Assembly: GCA_021890795.1 (NCBI GenBank)
Contig: JAKKUO010000001.1
Location: 1-64,000, forward strand
From: Bacillota bacterium
GTDB lineage: Bacteria; Bacillota; Sulfobacillia; Symbiobacteriales; ZC4RG38
Length of the DNA stretch: 64,000 bases
Direction: 5' to 3'
Position numbers and translations under genes: made by a program. Positions 15,700 to 23,813 of this stretch are shown here, piece by piece. Under the pieces are notes generated by a model. It was not told the DNA's origin, searched no databases, and saw only the letters and a list, made by a program, of their open reading frames with translations. The stretch's first letter is position 1. Each line of letters opens with the position of its first letter.

Positions 15700-15718
15700 A
15701 ACGTGTGCCGTGCACGTT
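15700..15718 (+). promoter_or_regulatory. Candidate operator overlapping the transcription start
   Basis: AACGTGTGCCGTGCACGTT: the ends AACGTG and CACGTT are perfect inverted repeats. It is about 10 bp after the -10 box, a common place for repressor sites. A TetR-type fatty-acid regulator would be typical, but none is encoded nearby. Confidence 0.45.
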
Positions 15719-15868
15719 CGACCGAATCCGACGACCATTCATCCCGGGGGGACCTGCTGCGGACTTCGGGCCGGAGCAGCCGCGGCGTGCGATCGTCCCG
15801 GGATGGGTTTTCCGACCGGTCCTTCCCGCGGCGGCTCGGACGGCAGGGATCCCGGGGGGAGAGAGGCG

Positions 15869-17485
15869 GTGTGGCCCGTGGAAAAGGCGTATTACCAGCC
15901 CCTGACGCCCCTCATGTTTCTGGAGCGGACGGCGGCCGTCTTCCCGGACAAGACGGCGGCGGTCGACGTGGGTCGCCGGCTGACCTACCGGGAACTGCAC
16001 CAGCGGGTTCACCGGTTGGCCGCCGCACTCCGGCAGGCCGGCGTGGGCAAGGGCGACCGGGTGGCTTGGCTTGCCCCCAACACCCTGTCGATGCTGGAGG
16101 CTCACCTGGGCGTCCCTCTGGCAGGCGGTATCCTGGTGCCCATCAACATCCGCCTTTCGCCTGGGGAGATCGAGTACATCTTGCAGCACTCGGAAGCCAG
16201 GGTGCTGGTGGTCGACGGCCAGTTCACCCACCTGGTCGAGCCCATCTACGGCCGGTGCTCCGCGCTCCAGCTTGTGGTCACCGACGATGCCGTGCCCGGT
16301 GGGGCCCCTCGCAGTTGGCCGGGCCCAACCTATGAGGAATTTCTCGCCGGTGCCCCGGCGGAGACGGTGGTGCCCCTCGTCGAAGACGAGATGGAGGTCA
16401 TCTGCATCAACTACACCAGCGGCACCACGGGCCAGCCGAAAGGCGTCATGTACCACCATCGCGGTGCGTTTCTGAACGCCCTCGCGGAGATCATCGAGAC
16501 CCGGATGGACTCCCGGTCCGTCTACCTCTGGACCTTGCCGATGTTTCACTGCAACGGCTGGTGCTTCCCCTGGGCCGTGACGGCGGTGGGCGCGACGCAC
16601 GTGCTCCTGCGGAAAGTCGACGCCGAACAGATCGTCCGGCTGATCGTGCGGGAGGGTGTGACCCACCTCTGCGCGGCCCCGACGGTGCTCCTCTCCCTGG
16701 CGACGTACCTGGAGGAGGCCGGCGAGAAGCTGCCCCATCGGGTCCACGTGGTCACCGCTGCCGCCCCGCCCAGCCCGGCCATCATCCGGACGATGGAGCG
16801 CCTGGGCGCGGAGCTGACCCACGTGTACGGGCTGACGGAAGTCTACGGTCCCTTCACGGTCTGCGAGTGGCATGAGCAGTGGGACCAGTTGCCCTTGGAG
16901 GAAAGAGCTCGAAAGAAGGCGCGGCAGGGCGTGCCGTACATCGGCCTCGGTGAGCTGATGGTGGTGGACGAGGCGATGCGCCCCGTGCCCAAGGACGGTG
17001 CCACCATGGGCGAGGTGGTGATGCGGGGCAACGGCGTGATGCTCGGTTACTACAAGAACCCCGAGGCGACGGAAGAGGCGTTCCGGGGCGGCTGGTTTCA
17101 CACCGGCGACCTGGCCGTCTGGCACCCGGACGGGTACATCGAGCTGCGGGACCGGAAGAAGGACATCATCATCTCCGGCGGGGAGAACATCAGCACCATC
17201 GAGGTGGAGCGCTGCATCGCCGAACACCCGGCGGTCCTGGAGGTGGCCGTCATCGGGGTACCCGACCCCAAGTGGGGCGAAGTGCCCAAGGCCTTCGTGA
17301 CCCTGAGGCCGGGGAAGGCAGCCACGGCCCAGGAGATCATCGACTTCTGCCGGCAGCGCATCGCCCATTACAAGTGCCCGCGCTATGTGGAGTTCACCGA
17401 GCTGCCCAAGTCGAGTACGGGCAAGATCCAGAAGTCCGTGCTGCGAGAGCGGGAGTGGCAGGGTTACGCGAAGCGTATCAATTAG
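15869..17485 (+). CDS. AMP-forming acyl-CoA synthetase
   Basis: About 538 residues, second adenylate-forming ligase of the region. Motifs: NYTSGTTGQPKGVMYHHRG near residue 175 (AMP binding), VYGLTEVYGP, GWFHTGDLAVWHPDG, DRKKDIIISGGENIS and the C-terminal lysine in KSSTGKIQKSVLRE. This pattern is that of fatty acyl-CoA synthetases. The frame is open far upstream, but GTG 15869 lies after GGGGGGAGAGAGG and gives a family-like N-terminus (VEKAYYQPLTPL). GTG 15878 is an alternative. It is co-transcribed with the enoyl-CoA hydratase 122 bp downstream. Confidence 0.9.
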   Translation: MWPVEKAYYQPLTPLMFLERTAAVFPDKTAAVDVGRRLTYRELHQRVHRLAAALRQAGVGKGDRVAWLAPNTLSMLEAHLGVPLAGGILVPINIRLSPGEIEYILQHSEARVLVVDGQFTHLVEPIYGRCSALQLVVTDDAVPGGAPRSWPGPTYEEFLAGAPAETVVPLVEDEMEVICINYTSGTTGQPKGVMYHHRGAFLNALAEIIETRMDSRSVYLWTLPMFHCNGWCFPWAVTAVGATHVLLRKVDAEQIVRLIVREGVTHLCAAPTVLLSLATYLEEAGEKLPHRVHVVTAAAPPSPAIIRTMERLGAELTHVYGLTEVYGPFTVCEWHEQWDQLPLEERARKKARQGVPYIGLGELMVVDEAMRPVPKDGATMGEVVMRGNGVMLGYYKNPEATEEAFRGGWFHTGDLAVWHPDGYIELRDRKKDIIISGGENISTIEVERCIAEHPAVLEVAVIGVPDPKWGEVPKAFVTLRPGKAATAQEIIDFCRQRIAHYKCPRYVEFTELPKSSTGKIQKSVLREREWQGYAKRIN

Positions 17486-17606
17486 GAGCATCGGCGGCCA
17501 ACAGCCTGGACTGTGCGGCGGGTGGCGCACCCCGACTGTGCGGCAGAGCGGCCGATCCCGGACCCTGCGGTATGGCGGCACATCCGTGACGAGGGGGGAC
17601 CCGGCG

Positions 17607-18449
17607 GTGGAGGGCATCGTTCTCTACGAAAAGCGCGGGCCAATCGGTACGGTGACCCTCAACTACGGTCACGCCTACAACACCCTGACGCTGGAGTCGA
17701 TGGAAGCCCTGGAGGCTACCCTCAAGGAGATCGCGGCGCGGCGGGAGGTGGCCGTGGTCATCCTGCAGGGCAACGAGAAGACCTTCAGCTCCGGGCACAA
17801 CTTCCGTGAGATTCAAGAGCTGGACCTCCAGGGGGTCTACGACCTTTTCCAGCGAAGCTTCCGTCTCAAGCAGACCATCCGCGAGATGCCCCAGGTGGTG
17901 GTGGCCAAGGTGCGGGGCATCGCCGTGGCCGCGGGCCTGGAGCTCGTGGCGGTGGCCGACCTGGCCGTGGCGGCGGAAAGCGCCCGCTTCGGCACGCCGG
18001 GCATCAACTGGGGGCTCTTCTGCAGCACGCCCGCGGTCTTCTTGAGCCGCAACGTCGGCCGGAAGAAGGCGGCGGAGATGCTCTTTACCGGCAACCTGTA
18101 CAGCGCCCGGGAGGCGGAGGGGATGGGCCTGGTGAACCGGGTCGTCCCTGACGAGGCGCTGGACGAAGCGACGGAGGCCCTCGCCCAGGCCATCGCCCGG
18201 CACAGCCTGGACGTGATCGCGATCGGGAAGCGGATGTTCTATCAGCAGCTCCAGATGCAGGACTTCGAAGCCCTGGCCTACGCCACGGAGGTTATCGTGC
18301 GCAACAGCAAGCACCCCGACGCCGTAAGCGGCATTCAGGCCTTCTGCGAAAAGAGGACACCGGTGTGGCACGACGGCATCGAGCGGGCCGCGGCAAGCAC
18401 CGAGGCCGCAGCCCGAGGCAGTCAGGTAGGGGAGCGAGCGGAAGGGTAG
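17607..18449 (+). CDS. Enoyl-CoA hydratase/isomerase family protein
   Basis: A 280-residue crotonase-fold protein. These enzymes hydrate enoyl-CoA in beta-oxidation or carry out related reactions. The first oxyanion-hole segment is FSSGHNFREIQ, and the second is RGIAVAAGLELVAVADLAVA. The second has Ala-Gly where Gly-Gly is usual. MGLVNRVVPDEALDEA is the typical distal motif. GTG 17607 is preceded by GAGGGGGG; an upstream in-frame GTG at 17586 is less likely. The operon with an acyl-CoA ligase fits fatty-acid degradation, but the exact reaction is not fixed by sequence. Confidence 0.85.
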   Translation: MEGIVLYEKRGPIGTVTLNYGHAYNTLTLESMEALEATLKEIAARREVAVVILQGNEKTFSSGHNFREIQELDLQGVYDLFQRSFRLKQTIREMPQVVVAKVRGIAVAAGLELVAVADLAVAAESARFGTPGINWGLFCSTPAVFLSRNVGRKKAAEMLFTGNLYSAREAEGMGLVNRVVPDEALDEATEALAQAIARHSLDVIAIGKRMFYQQLQMQDFEALAYATEVIVRNSKHPDAVSGIQAFCEKRTPVWHDGIERAAASTEAAARGSQVGERAEG

Positions 18450-18612
18450 CGGTGGTCCGGCGGTGAGAACCAGGGCAGCGATCCTACTGGAGATGGGGCG
18501 GCCGCGGCCTTATGCCGAGTCGCGGCCCGTGGTCGTGGACGAGGTGGAGCTGGCCTCAGGGAAGCCTGAGCGACTCTGGGAAGGGGGAGGGGGAGGCGAA
18601 ACCCCGGTGCCG

Positions 18613-18661
18613 GGGAAAAGGGCAGGTTCTCCAGGGCCGCCTGGGGAACCTGCCCTTTCCC
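18613..18661. terminator. Bidirectional terminator between convergent genes
   Basis: Long stem: 18613-18634 (GGGAAAAGGGCAGGTTCTCC...) pairs with 18641-18661 with one bulge and one G-T pair; loop GGCCGC. It lies between the enoyl-CoA hydratase gene and the DeoR gene. The rest of 18450-18725 holds nothing recognised. Confidence 0.75.
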
Positions 18662-18725
18662 GTGCCCAAAAGGGACCCCTGCCCGAGCGGGTGGCCGGAT
18701 CCGGCACCGCCGGGTGCCGGCGGCC

Positions 18726-19490
18726 TCAGACCAGCAGCACCTCAATGCCCTCCCGCCGCAGCTCTTCCACCAGGGCCGGCGGGGCGCCGGTGTCGGTGAT
18801 CAGGGTGTGGACCTGCCGGAGGGAGGCGAGCAGGGCAAAGGCGACCCGGCCGAACTTGCTCGAGTCCGCGACCACCACCGCCCGCCGGGCCCGGCTGAGC
18901 ATCAGCCGGTGGACCTGAGCCTCCTCCTGGTTGGGGGTGGTGAAGCCGAACTCCGGGGAGATGCCGTTTACCCCCACGAAGGCGATGTCCACCGCCACGC
19001 TCCGCAGGGCCTCCTCGGCGGTGGGACCCACCATGCAGAGGGACTCGTCCCGGACCCGGCCGCCGGTGACCAGCAGCTGCACCTCCGGCCGGAAGGAGAA
19101 CTCCCAGGCGATGTTCACCGCGTTGGTCACCACCGTCAGCCCGGACTTCCCCGCCAGGGCCCTGGCCACCGCCGCCACGGTGGTCCCCGCGCCCAGGGCC
19201 ACCGTGGCCCCCTCTTCCACCAGGGCCGCGGCCGCGGCGGCGATCCGCTGCTTCTCCTCCTGCCGGGCCTGCAGCTTGGACTGGAAGGGGACGTCCCGGA
19301 CCAGCGCGTGGGGGAGCACCGCCCCGCCGTGAAACCGCACCAGCAGCCCCTCCCGCTCCAGGGCCGCCAGGTCCCGGCGGATGGTCACCTCGGTCACGCC
19401 GAGTTCTGCAGCCAGCCGGGTCACGTGCACGGTGCCGTGCTGCTGGAGCCGCTGCAGGATCGCGGCACGCCGGTTCTCCGCATCGGCCAC
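18726..19490 (-). CDS. DeoR/GlpR-family transcription repressor
   Basis: About 254 residues. The N-terminal winged helix (RRAAILQRLQQHGTVHVTRL, then LGVTEVTIRRDLAALEREGLL) is the DeoR HTH. The C-terminal DeoRC sensor domain has VALGAGTTVAAVARAL and DIAFVGVNGISPEFGFTT, which bind a phosphorylated sugar. GTG 19490 is chosen because it has GAGGTGG upstream; a frame from 19565 would run through the operator. It is divergent from the aldolase operon and two GlpR-like palindromes lie between, so it likely represses itself and that operon, with a sugar phosphate as inducer. Confidence 0.9.
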   Translation of the reverse strand: MADAENRRAAILQRLQQHGTVHVTRLAAELGVTEVTIRRDLAALEREGLLVRFHGGAVLPHALVRDVPFQSKLQARQEEKQRIAAAAAALVEEGATVALGAGTTVAAVARALAGKSGLTVVTNAVNIAWEFSFRPEVQLLVTGGRVRDESLCMVGPTAEEALRSVAVDIAFVGVNGISPEFGFTTPNQEEAQVHRLMLSRARRAVVVADSSKFGRVAFALLASLRQVHTLITDTGAPPALVEELRREGIEVLLV

Positions 19491-19511
19491 GTTGCATCCA
19501 CCTCGTCCACT

Positions 19512-19531
19512 TATTTTCGATATCGTACACT
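19512..19531. promoter_or_regulatory. GlpR-like operator O1
   Basis: TATTTTCGATATCGTACACT. It matches the known E. coli GlpR operator pattern WATKYTCGWTAWCGMRCATW at 18 of 20 positions by eye. It is about 20 bp from the regulator start codon, so it fits autoregulation. Confidence 0.6.
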
Positions 19532-19611
19532 CTCTTTCCTCTTTGGTTCCGGCCCTGGAGCCCAATACCCCGGCCGAAGCATTTTCGGAAGGAAAAACGG
19601 AACCGGCGATG

Positions 19612-19631
19612 AATGTTCTTGATCGAACACA
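19612..19631. promoter_or_regulatory. GlpR-like operator O2
   Basis: AATGTTCTTGATCGAACACA, an inverted repeat (TGTTC...GAACA) that matches the GlpR pattern at about 17 of 20 positions. Its centre is 100 bp from that of O1. It is 75 bp before the aldolase start. Near-copies occur at 44471 and 44573. Confidence 0.65.
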
Positions 19632-19705
19632 AACCCCGGGGAAGGAGGGGGCCCGGCCCTGCCGTTCGCTGCCCTCCCATCCAACCCGCGCAGGAGGTCT
19701 TGACG

Positions 19706-20554
19706 ATGCCGCTGGTCACCGGCTTGGAGATCCTGGCCGCCGCCCGCAAGGGCGGCTACGCGGTGGGCGCCTTCAACTGCCACTACCTGGACATGATCCC
19801 CGCGGTGGTGGAGGCCGCGGTGGCCGAGGAGTCCCCGGTCATCCTCCAGTTCACCGAGGGGTCGATCCGGTCCGCGGGCTGGAGCCTGGTAAGCGCCGTG
19901 GCCCGGGAGGTGGCCATGGCCGCCCCCGTGCCCGTGGCCATCCACCTGGACCACGGTCCCTCCTTTCAGGCCGCCATGCAGGCCATCCGCCACGGCTTCA
20001 CCTCGGTGATGTTCGACGGCTCGGAGAAGCCCTTCGAGGAGAACGTCGCCCTCACCCGGCAGGTGGTGGCCGCGGCCCACGCCGTCGGGGTGACGGTGGA
20101 GGGGGAGATCGGCCACGTGGGCGGGGTGGAGGACGGTCAGGGCACCGAGCACGGCTGGCTCACCGAGCCCGAGGAGGCCCGGCGGTTCTGGCAGGAGACC
20201 GGGGTGGATTACCTGGCCACGGCTTTCGGCACCGCCCACGGCCTCTATAAGGAGGAGCCGCGGCTCGACCTGGAGCGCCTCCGCCGGATCCGGGATCTGG
20301 TGGACGCCCCCCTGGTGATGCACGGCGGCTCCGGCGTCCCCGACGACCAGGTCCGGGCGGCCATCGCCGCGGGAATCTGCAAGATCAACGTGGCCACCGA
20401 GTTGAAGGAAGCCTGGGCCCGGGCGCTCCGGCAGACCCTGGCGGAAAAGCCCGAGGAGAGCGACCCCCGGCGCCTGCTCGCTCCGGCCCGGGCGGCGGTG
20501 CAGGCGGTGGTCCGGGAGAAGATCCGGCTCTTTGGCTCCGCCGGCCGGGCTTGA
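19706..20554 (+). CDS. Class II fructose/tagatose-bisphosphate aldolase
   Basis: A 282-residue zinc aldolase that splits a ketohexose bisphosphate into DHAP and glyceraldehyde 3-phosphate. The motifs are AFNCHYLDMI at the N-terminus, VAIHLDHGPSF (Asp and zinc-binding His near residue 80), EGEIGHVGGVEDG, the second zinc His in FGTAHGLY, and HGGSGVPDDQVRAAIAAGICKINV with the phosphate-binding loop. ATG 19706 follows CAGGAGG. Length fits the FbaA/GatY/KbaY family. With PfkB and PGI/PMI in the same operon, fructose 1,6-bisphosphate is the most likely substrate, but tagatose bisphosphate is possible. Confidence 0.88.
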   Translation: MPLVTGLEILAAARKGGYAVGAFNCHYLDMIPAVVEAAVAEESPVILQFTEGSIRSAGWSLVSAVAREVAMAAPVPVAIHLDHGPSFQAAMQAIRHGFTSVMFDGSEKPFEENVALTRQVVAAAHAVGVTVEGEIGHVGGVEDGQGTEHGWLTEPEEARRFWQETGVDYLATAFGTAHGLYKEEPRLDLERLRRIRDLVDAPLVMHGGSGVPDDQVRAAIAAGICKINVATELKEAWARALRQTLAEKPEESDPRRLLAPARAAVQAVVREKIRLFGSAGRA

Positions 20555-20644
20555 GCGGGCCGGAAAGCCACGCGCGAGATGGGCGGAGAGCAGGCAGGCG
20601 AGGTGTCTGAGAAGGAGGACCGCAACACGAAAGGAGGCCTTTCG

Positions 20645-21715
20645 ATGACCATCGACCTGAATGATGCAGCGGCCATCCGGTCTGTGGACACCCTGAAGAT
20701 GATCGACCTCACGCTGGACTACCCCCGGCAGTTCCGGGAAGGGTATGAACTCGCCATGAACTTCCCCCTGCCGCCCCGGCCCGACCGGGTGGACGAGGTG
20801 GTGGTCCTGGGCACCGGCGGCGGGTCCGCGGCCAGCGCCGCCCTGGTCCGTTCCTATCTATTTGATCGGGCGGCGGTGCCCATCTACCTGGTCCAGGGCT
20901 ACAACGCCCCGGCCTTCGTGGACCAGCACTCCCTGGTCTTTGCCGTCAGCCACTCGGGGAAGACCGAGGAGATTCTCTCGAGCGTCCAGCAGTGCCTGGA
21001 GCGGGGGGCTACGGTGGTGGGTCTGGGCGCCGGCGGGCCCCTCCGGGAGCGGCTTAAGCAGGCCGGTGCGGCGTACCTGGCGATCCCCGGCGGGTTCATG
21101 CCCCGGATCGCGATCGGCTACCTGATGATGCCGCTCCTCACCTTCCTCCACCGGTGGGGCCTGGCGCCGGACTTCCGGGCGGAGTTTGAGGCGGCGGTGG
21201 CGGAGATGGCCCGGATCGGGGAGGAGTGCCGCCCCGAGACCCCCGTGGCCCAAAACCGGGCGAAGCAACTGGCCGAGGCCCTGGCCCCGTACATCCCGGT
21301 GATCTACGGCTTTGCGGATCACTACGACGCGGTGGCCTGGCGGATCAAGAACCAGCTCGGCGAAAACGGCAAGTACATGGCCTTCTGGAACACCATCCCC
21401 CACCTGCACCACGACGAGGCGGTGGGCTGGGAAATGCAGCCCGAACTCTGCCGGCACCTCGGGTTCCTCCTGCTCCGGGACCCGGAGGCGGAGAGCGAGA
21501 AGATGAAGAAGCGGTGGGAGGCCACGGAGGAGATCCTCCGGCAGCGGATGGGCCGGGTGGAGACCCTCTGGGCGTCGGGCCAGGGCCGCCTCGCCCGCAT
21601 GCTCTCGCTGGTGATGGTCGGGGACTTTTTCACCATCTACATGGCCATCCGCAAGGGCGTCGACCCGACGCCGGTGCCGATCATCGACCTCTTCAAGGCA
21701 AAGGTAGGGCAGTGA
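20645..21715 (+). CDS. Phosphoglucose/phosphomannose isomerase, SIS-domain type
   Basis: A 356-residue two-SIS-domain protein of the bifunctional PGI/PMI family that converts glucose 6-phosphate or mannose 6-phosphate to fructose 6-phosphate. The sugar-phosphate loops are VLGTGGGSAASAALV and FAVSHSGKTEEIL. PHLHHDEAVGWE resembles the catalytic His/Glu segment of the family. ATG 20645 is preceded by AAAGGAGG. It is the second gene of the aldolase operon and overlaps in function with the ROK kinase that starts 2 bp after its stop codon. Confidence 0.83.
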   Translation: MTIDLNDAAAIRSVDTLKMIDLTLDYPRQFREGYELAMNFPLPPRPDRVDEVVVLGTGGGSAASAALVRSYLFDRAAVPIYLVQGYNAPAFVDQHSLVFAVSHSGKTEEILSSVQQCLERGATVVGLGAGGPLRERLKQAGAAYLAIPGGFMPRIAIGYLMMPLLTFLHRWGLAPDFRAEFEAAVAEMARIGEECRPETPVAQNRAKQLAEALAPYIPVIYGFADHYDAVAWRIKNQLGENGKYMAFWNTIPHLHHDEAVGWEMQPELCRHLGFLLLRDPEAESEKMKKRWEATEEILRQRMGRVETLWASGQGRLARMLSLVMVGDFFTIYMAIRKGVDPTPVPIIDLFKAKVGQ

Positions 21716-21716
21716 G

Positions 21717-22733
21717 ATGAGCGGGCGCTGCGCGATCGGTCTCGATGTAGGCGGAACCAAGATCCTCGGGGGGCTGGTGGACGAGACCGGGCGGGTGCTT
21801 CTGAGCCGCCGGATCCCCACCCCGGTGGCCGAGGGTCCTGCCGGGGTCTTCGCCGCCATGCGGCGGCTGATCCGGGAGCTGCTGGACCAGGCCGGAGACC
21901 GGGAGGTGGTGGGCATCGGCCTCGGGATGCCGGGGCTCATTGACCGGCAGCGGGGCATTTCGGTCCACAGCCCGAACACCGGCTGGTCCAACGTCCCGGT
22001 CCTGCCCGAGTTTACGGAGTTTGGCCTCCCGGTGGACATGGAGAACGACGTCCGCTGCCACGCCCTCGGGGAGTACTGGTTCGGCGCGGGCCGGGGAGTG
22101 CGGCACTTTGTCCTCCTCACCCTGGGCACGGGCCTGGGGTCGGGGATCGTCGTGGACGGCGAGCTCTTCCAGGGCGGCTCTGGCATGCCCGGGGAGATCG
22201 GCCACGTGGTGGTGGACCCCCAGGGCCCGCCCTGCGGTTGCGGCAACCGGGGCTGCCTCGAGGCCCTGGTCGGGGGCCGGGGGCTTGCGCGCCGGGCCCG
22301 GGAGGCCGGGATCGCCCGGGACGTCCAGGAGCTGATCGCCCTGGCCCGGGCCGGGGAGCCCCGGGCCCTCGGCCTGGTGGAGGAGGTAGCCCGGCACCTG
22401 GGCTGGGGGATCAGCATCATGGCCAACCTCTTCAACCCCCAGCGGGTGATCCTCGGCGGCGGCCTGGCCAAAGCCCTGGGAGACCTGCTCTTCGGGTCTC
22501 TGCGGCGCTATGCGGAGGCGATGACCATGCCCGGGATCCGGGGCACTTACGACATCGTCCCCGCCGCCCTGGGGGAGGAGGCTGGGGTGGTGGGGGCGGC
22601 GGCCCTCTTCCCAGCCCTCACCGGCGGGGCAGCGACCATCGCGCCCGGGCCGGCGGAGCCCCGGGGACCCCTGGCGCCGCCGGGGTGCGGGGCCCCCGGG
22701 TCGCCGGCCGCCGGTGGGGAGGTGCGGCCGTGA
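21717..22733 (+). CDS. ROK-family sugar kinase (glucokinase-like)
   Basis: A 338-residue kinase that phosphorylates a free hexose with ATP. The N-terminal ATP loop is IGLDVGGTKILGGLV, the catalytic region is VDMENDVRCHALGEYWFG, and the ROK zinc motif CGCGNRGCLEAL is complete. No HTH is present, so it is an enzyme and not a ROK repressor. The last 35 residues are a Pro/Gly/Ala-rich tail not expected for the family, coded by GC-rich low-complexity DNA. Its ATG is 2 bp after the isomerase stop, and its stop overlaps the next start (GTGA), indicating translational coupling. Confidence 0.9.
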   Translation: MSGRCAIGLDVGGTKILGGLVDETGRVLLSRRIPTPVAEGPAGVFAAMRRLIRELLDQAGDREVVGIGLGMPGLIDRQRGISVHSPNTGWSNVPVLPEFTEFGLPVDMENDVRCHALGEYWFGAGRGVRHFVLLTLGTGLGSGIVVDGELFQGGSGMPGEIGHVVVDPQGPPCGCGNRGCLEALVGGRGLARRAREAGIARDVQELIALARAGEPRALGLVEEVARHLGWGISIMANLFNPQRVILGGGLAKALGDLLFGSLRRYAEAMTMPGIRGTYDIVPAALGEEAGVVGAAALFPALTGGAATIAPGPAEPRGPLAPPGCGAPGSPAAGGEVRP

Positions 22734-23665
22734 GGGCCCTCACCGTCACCCTCAATCCGGCGGTGGATGTCACCTACTTCCTGGACGGGTTCCGGCCCGG
22801 GGCGATCCACACCGCCCGGGAGGTCCTCCGGGTGGCCGGGGGAAAGGGGAACAACGTCGCCCGGGTCCTCCGGTCCCTGGGGGTGGAGGTGGCCGCGACG
22901 GGGTTCGCCGGCGGCGCCGCGGGGGCCTTCCTGGCGGAGGGCCTGCGCCAGGCCGGGGTGGAGCCGGCGTTTCACCCGATCCCCGGCGAGAGCCGGACCT
23001 GCCTCGCCCTGGTGGACCGGGAGACCGGCACCTGCACCGAGGTCCGGGAGCCGGGCCCCCGGATCTCCCCCGAGGCGGCGGACGCGTTTGTGGAGCGGTT
23101 TACCCGGCTGGTGGCCGGGTGCCAGGCCGTGGTCTTCTCCGGCTCGCTGCCCCCCGGGCTGCCGCCGGACTACTACCGCCGGCTGGTGGCCCTGGCCCGC
23201 CAGGCTGGCGCCTATGTGGTCCTGGACACCAGCGGCGAGCCCCTGGCCCGGGGGCTGGCCGCCGGGCCGGACCTGGTCAAGCCCAACCGGGACGAGCTTG
23301 CCGCCTGGGCCGGGCGGGAGCCGGGGGACCTCCAGGAAGTCCTGGCCGCGGCGGCCCGGATGCGGGCGGCAGGTGCCCGGGCGGTGGCGGTCTCCCTGGG
23401 GGCGGAGGGGTTGGTTTACCTGGGCCCCGAAGGGGCGTGGCGTCTGCGCCCGCCGGCCATCTCCGCCGTCAACCCCGTGGGCAGCGGGGACTCCCTGGTG
23501 GCCGGTGTGGTGGCCGGCCTGCTCCAGGGACGGCCTGTGGCCGAGGCCTTGCGCCTCGGGGTCGCCTGCGGCGCCGCCAACGCCACCACGCCGGCGGTGG
23601 CTACCTTCCCGCCGGAACTGGCGGCGCGGCTCGAGCCCGAGGTGCAGGTGGAGCCCCTCGGGTGA
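22730..23665 (+). CDS. PfkB-family hexose-phosphate kinase (1-PFK/tagatose-6-P kinase type)
   Basis: A 311-residue ribokinase-fold kinase. It has the N-terminal TVTLNPAVDVTYFL typical of FruK/LacC, the GGKGNNVARVLRSLG signature, and the C-terminal NPVGSGDSLVAGVVAGLL with the anion hole and catalytic Asp. The GTG start overlaps the ROK kinase stop by 4 bp and has GGGGAGG upstream. In this operon it most likely makes fructose 1,6-bisphosphate from a fructose phosphate for the aldolase at 19706. Tagatose 6-phosphate is the main alternative. Confidence 0.88.
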   Translation: MRALTVTLNPAVDVTYFLDGFRPGAIHTAREVLRVAGGKGNNVARVLRSLGVEVAATGFAGGAAGAFLAEGLRQAGVEPAFHPIPGESRTCLALVDRETGTCTEVREPGPRISPEAADAFVERFTRLVAGCQAVVFSGSLPPGLPPDYYRRLVALARQAGAYVVLDTSGEPLARGLAAGPDLVKPNRDELAAWAGREPGDLQEVLAAAARMRAAGARAVAVSLGAEGLVYLGPEGAWRLRPPAISAVNPVGSGDSLVAGVVAGLLQGRPVAEALRLGVACGAANATTPAVATFPPELAARLEPEVQVEPLG

Positions 23666-23731
23666 CCCGTCCCAACAACCGGGCGAGAGGCCGGTGTGAG
23701 AACGGGAGCAGCGCCGGGCAGGTCGCAGGTG

Positions 23732-23751
23732 TTCGGCATCAGGATGCCGAA
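23732..23751. promoter_or_regulatory. Perfect palindrome before the MFS gene
   Basis: TTCGGCATCAGGATGCCGAA: 8-bp arms and a 4-base centre, 62 bp before the start of the permease gene. It could be an operator or an RNA hairpin. No copy was noticed elsewhere in the window. Confidence 0.4.
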
Positions 23752-23813
23752 TCCCTGTCTGCGTCCCTGCGCTCGTCTTCCCTCTTCACACCTCAACAGG
23801 AGTCCTGGCTGCA

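Noticed and set aside
21717-22733. ROK repressor annotation for the ROK protein at 21.7 kb
   Set aside because: It lacks the N-terminal helix-turn-helix present in the 42994-44235 protein and begins directly with the ATP-binding loop.
19706-23665. Sulfoquinovose (sulfo-EMP) pathway for the aldolase/isomerase/kinase operon
   Set aside because: No sulfolactaldehyde reductase, sulfoquinovosidase or sulfonate exporter is present, and the ROK kinase plus PGI/PMI fit normal hexose metabolism better.
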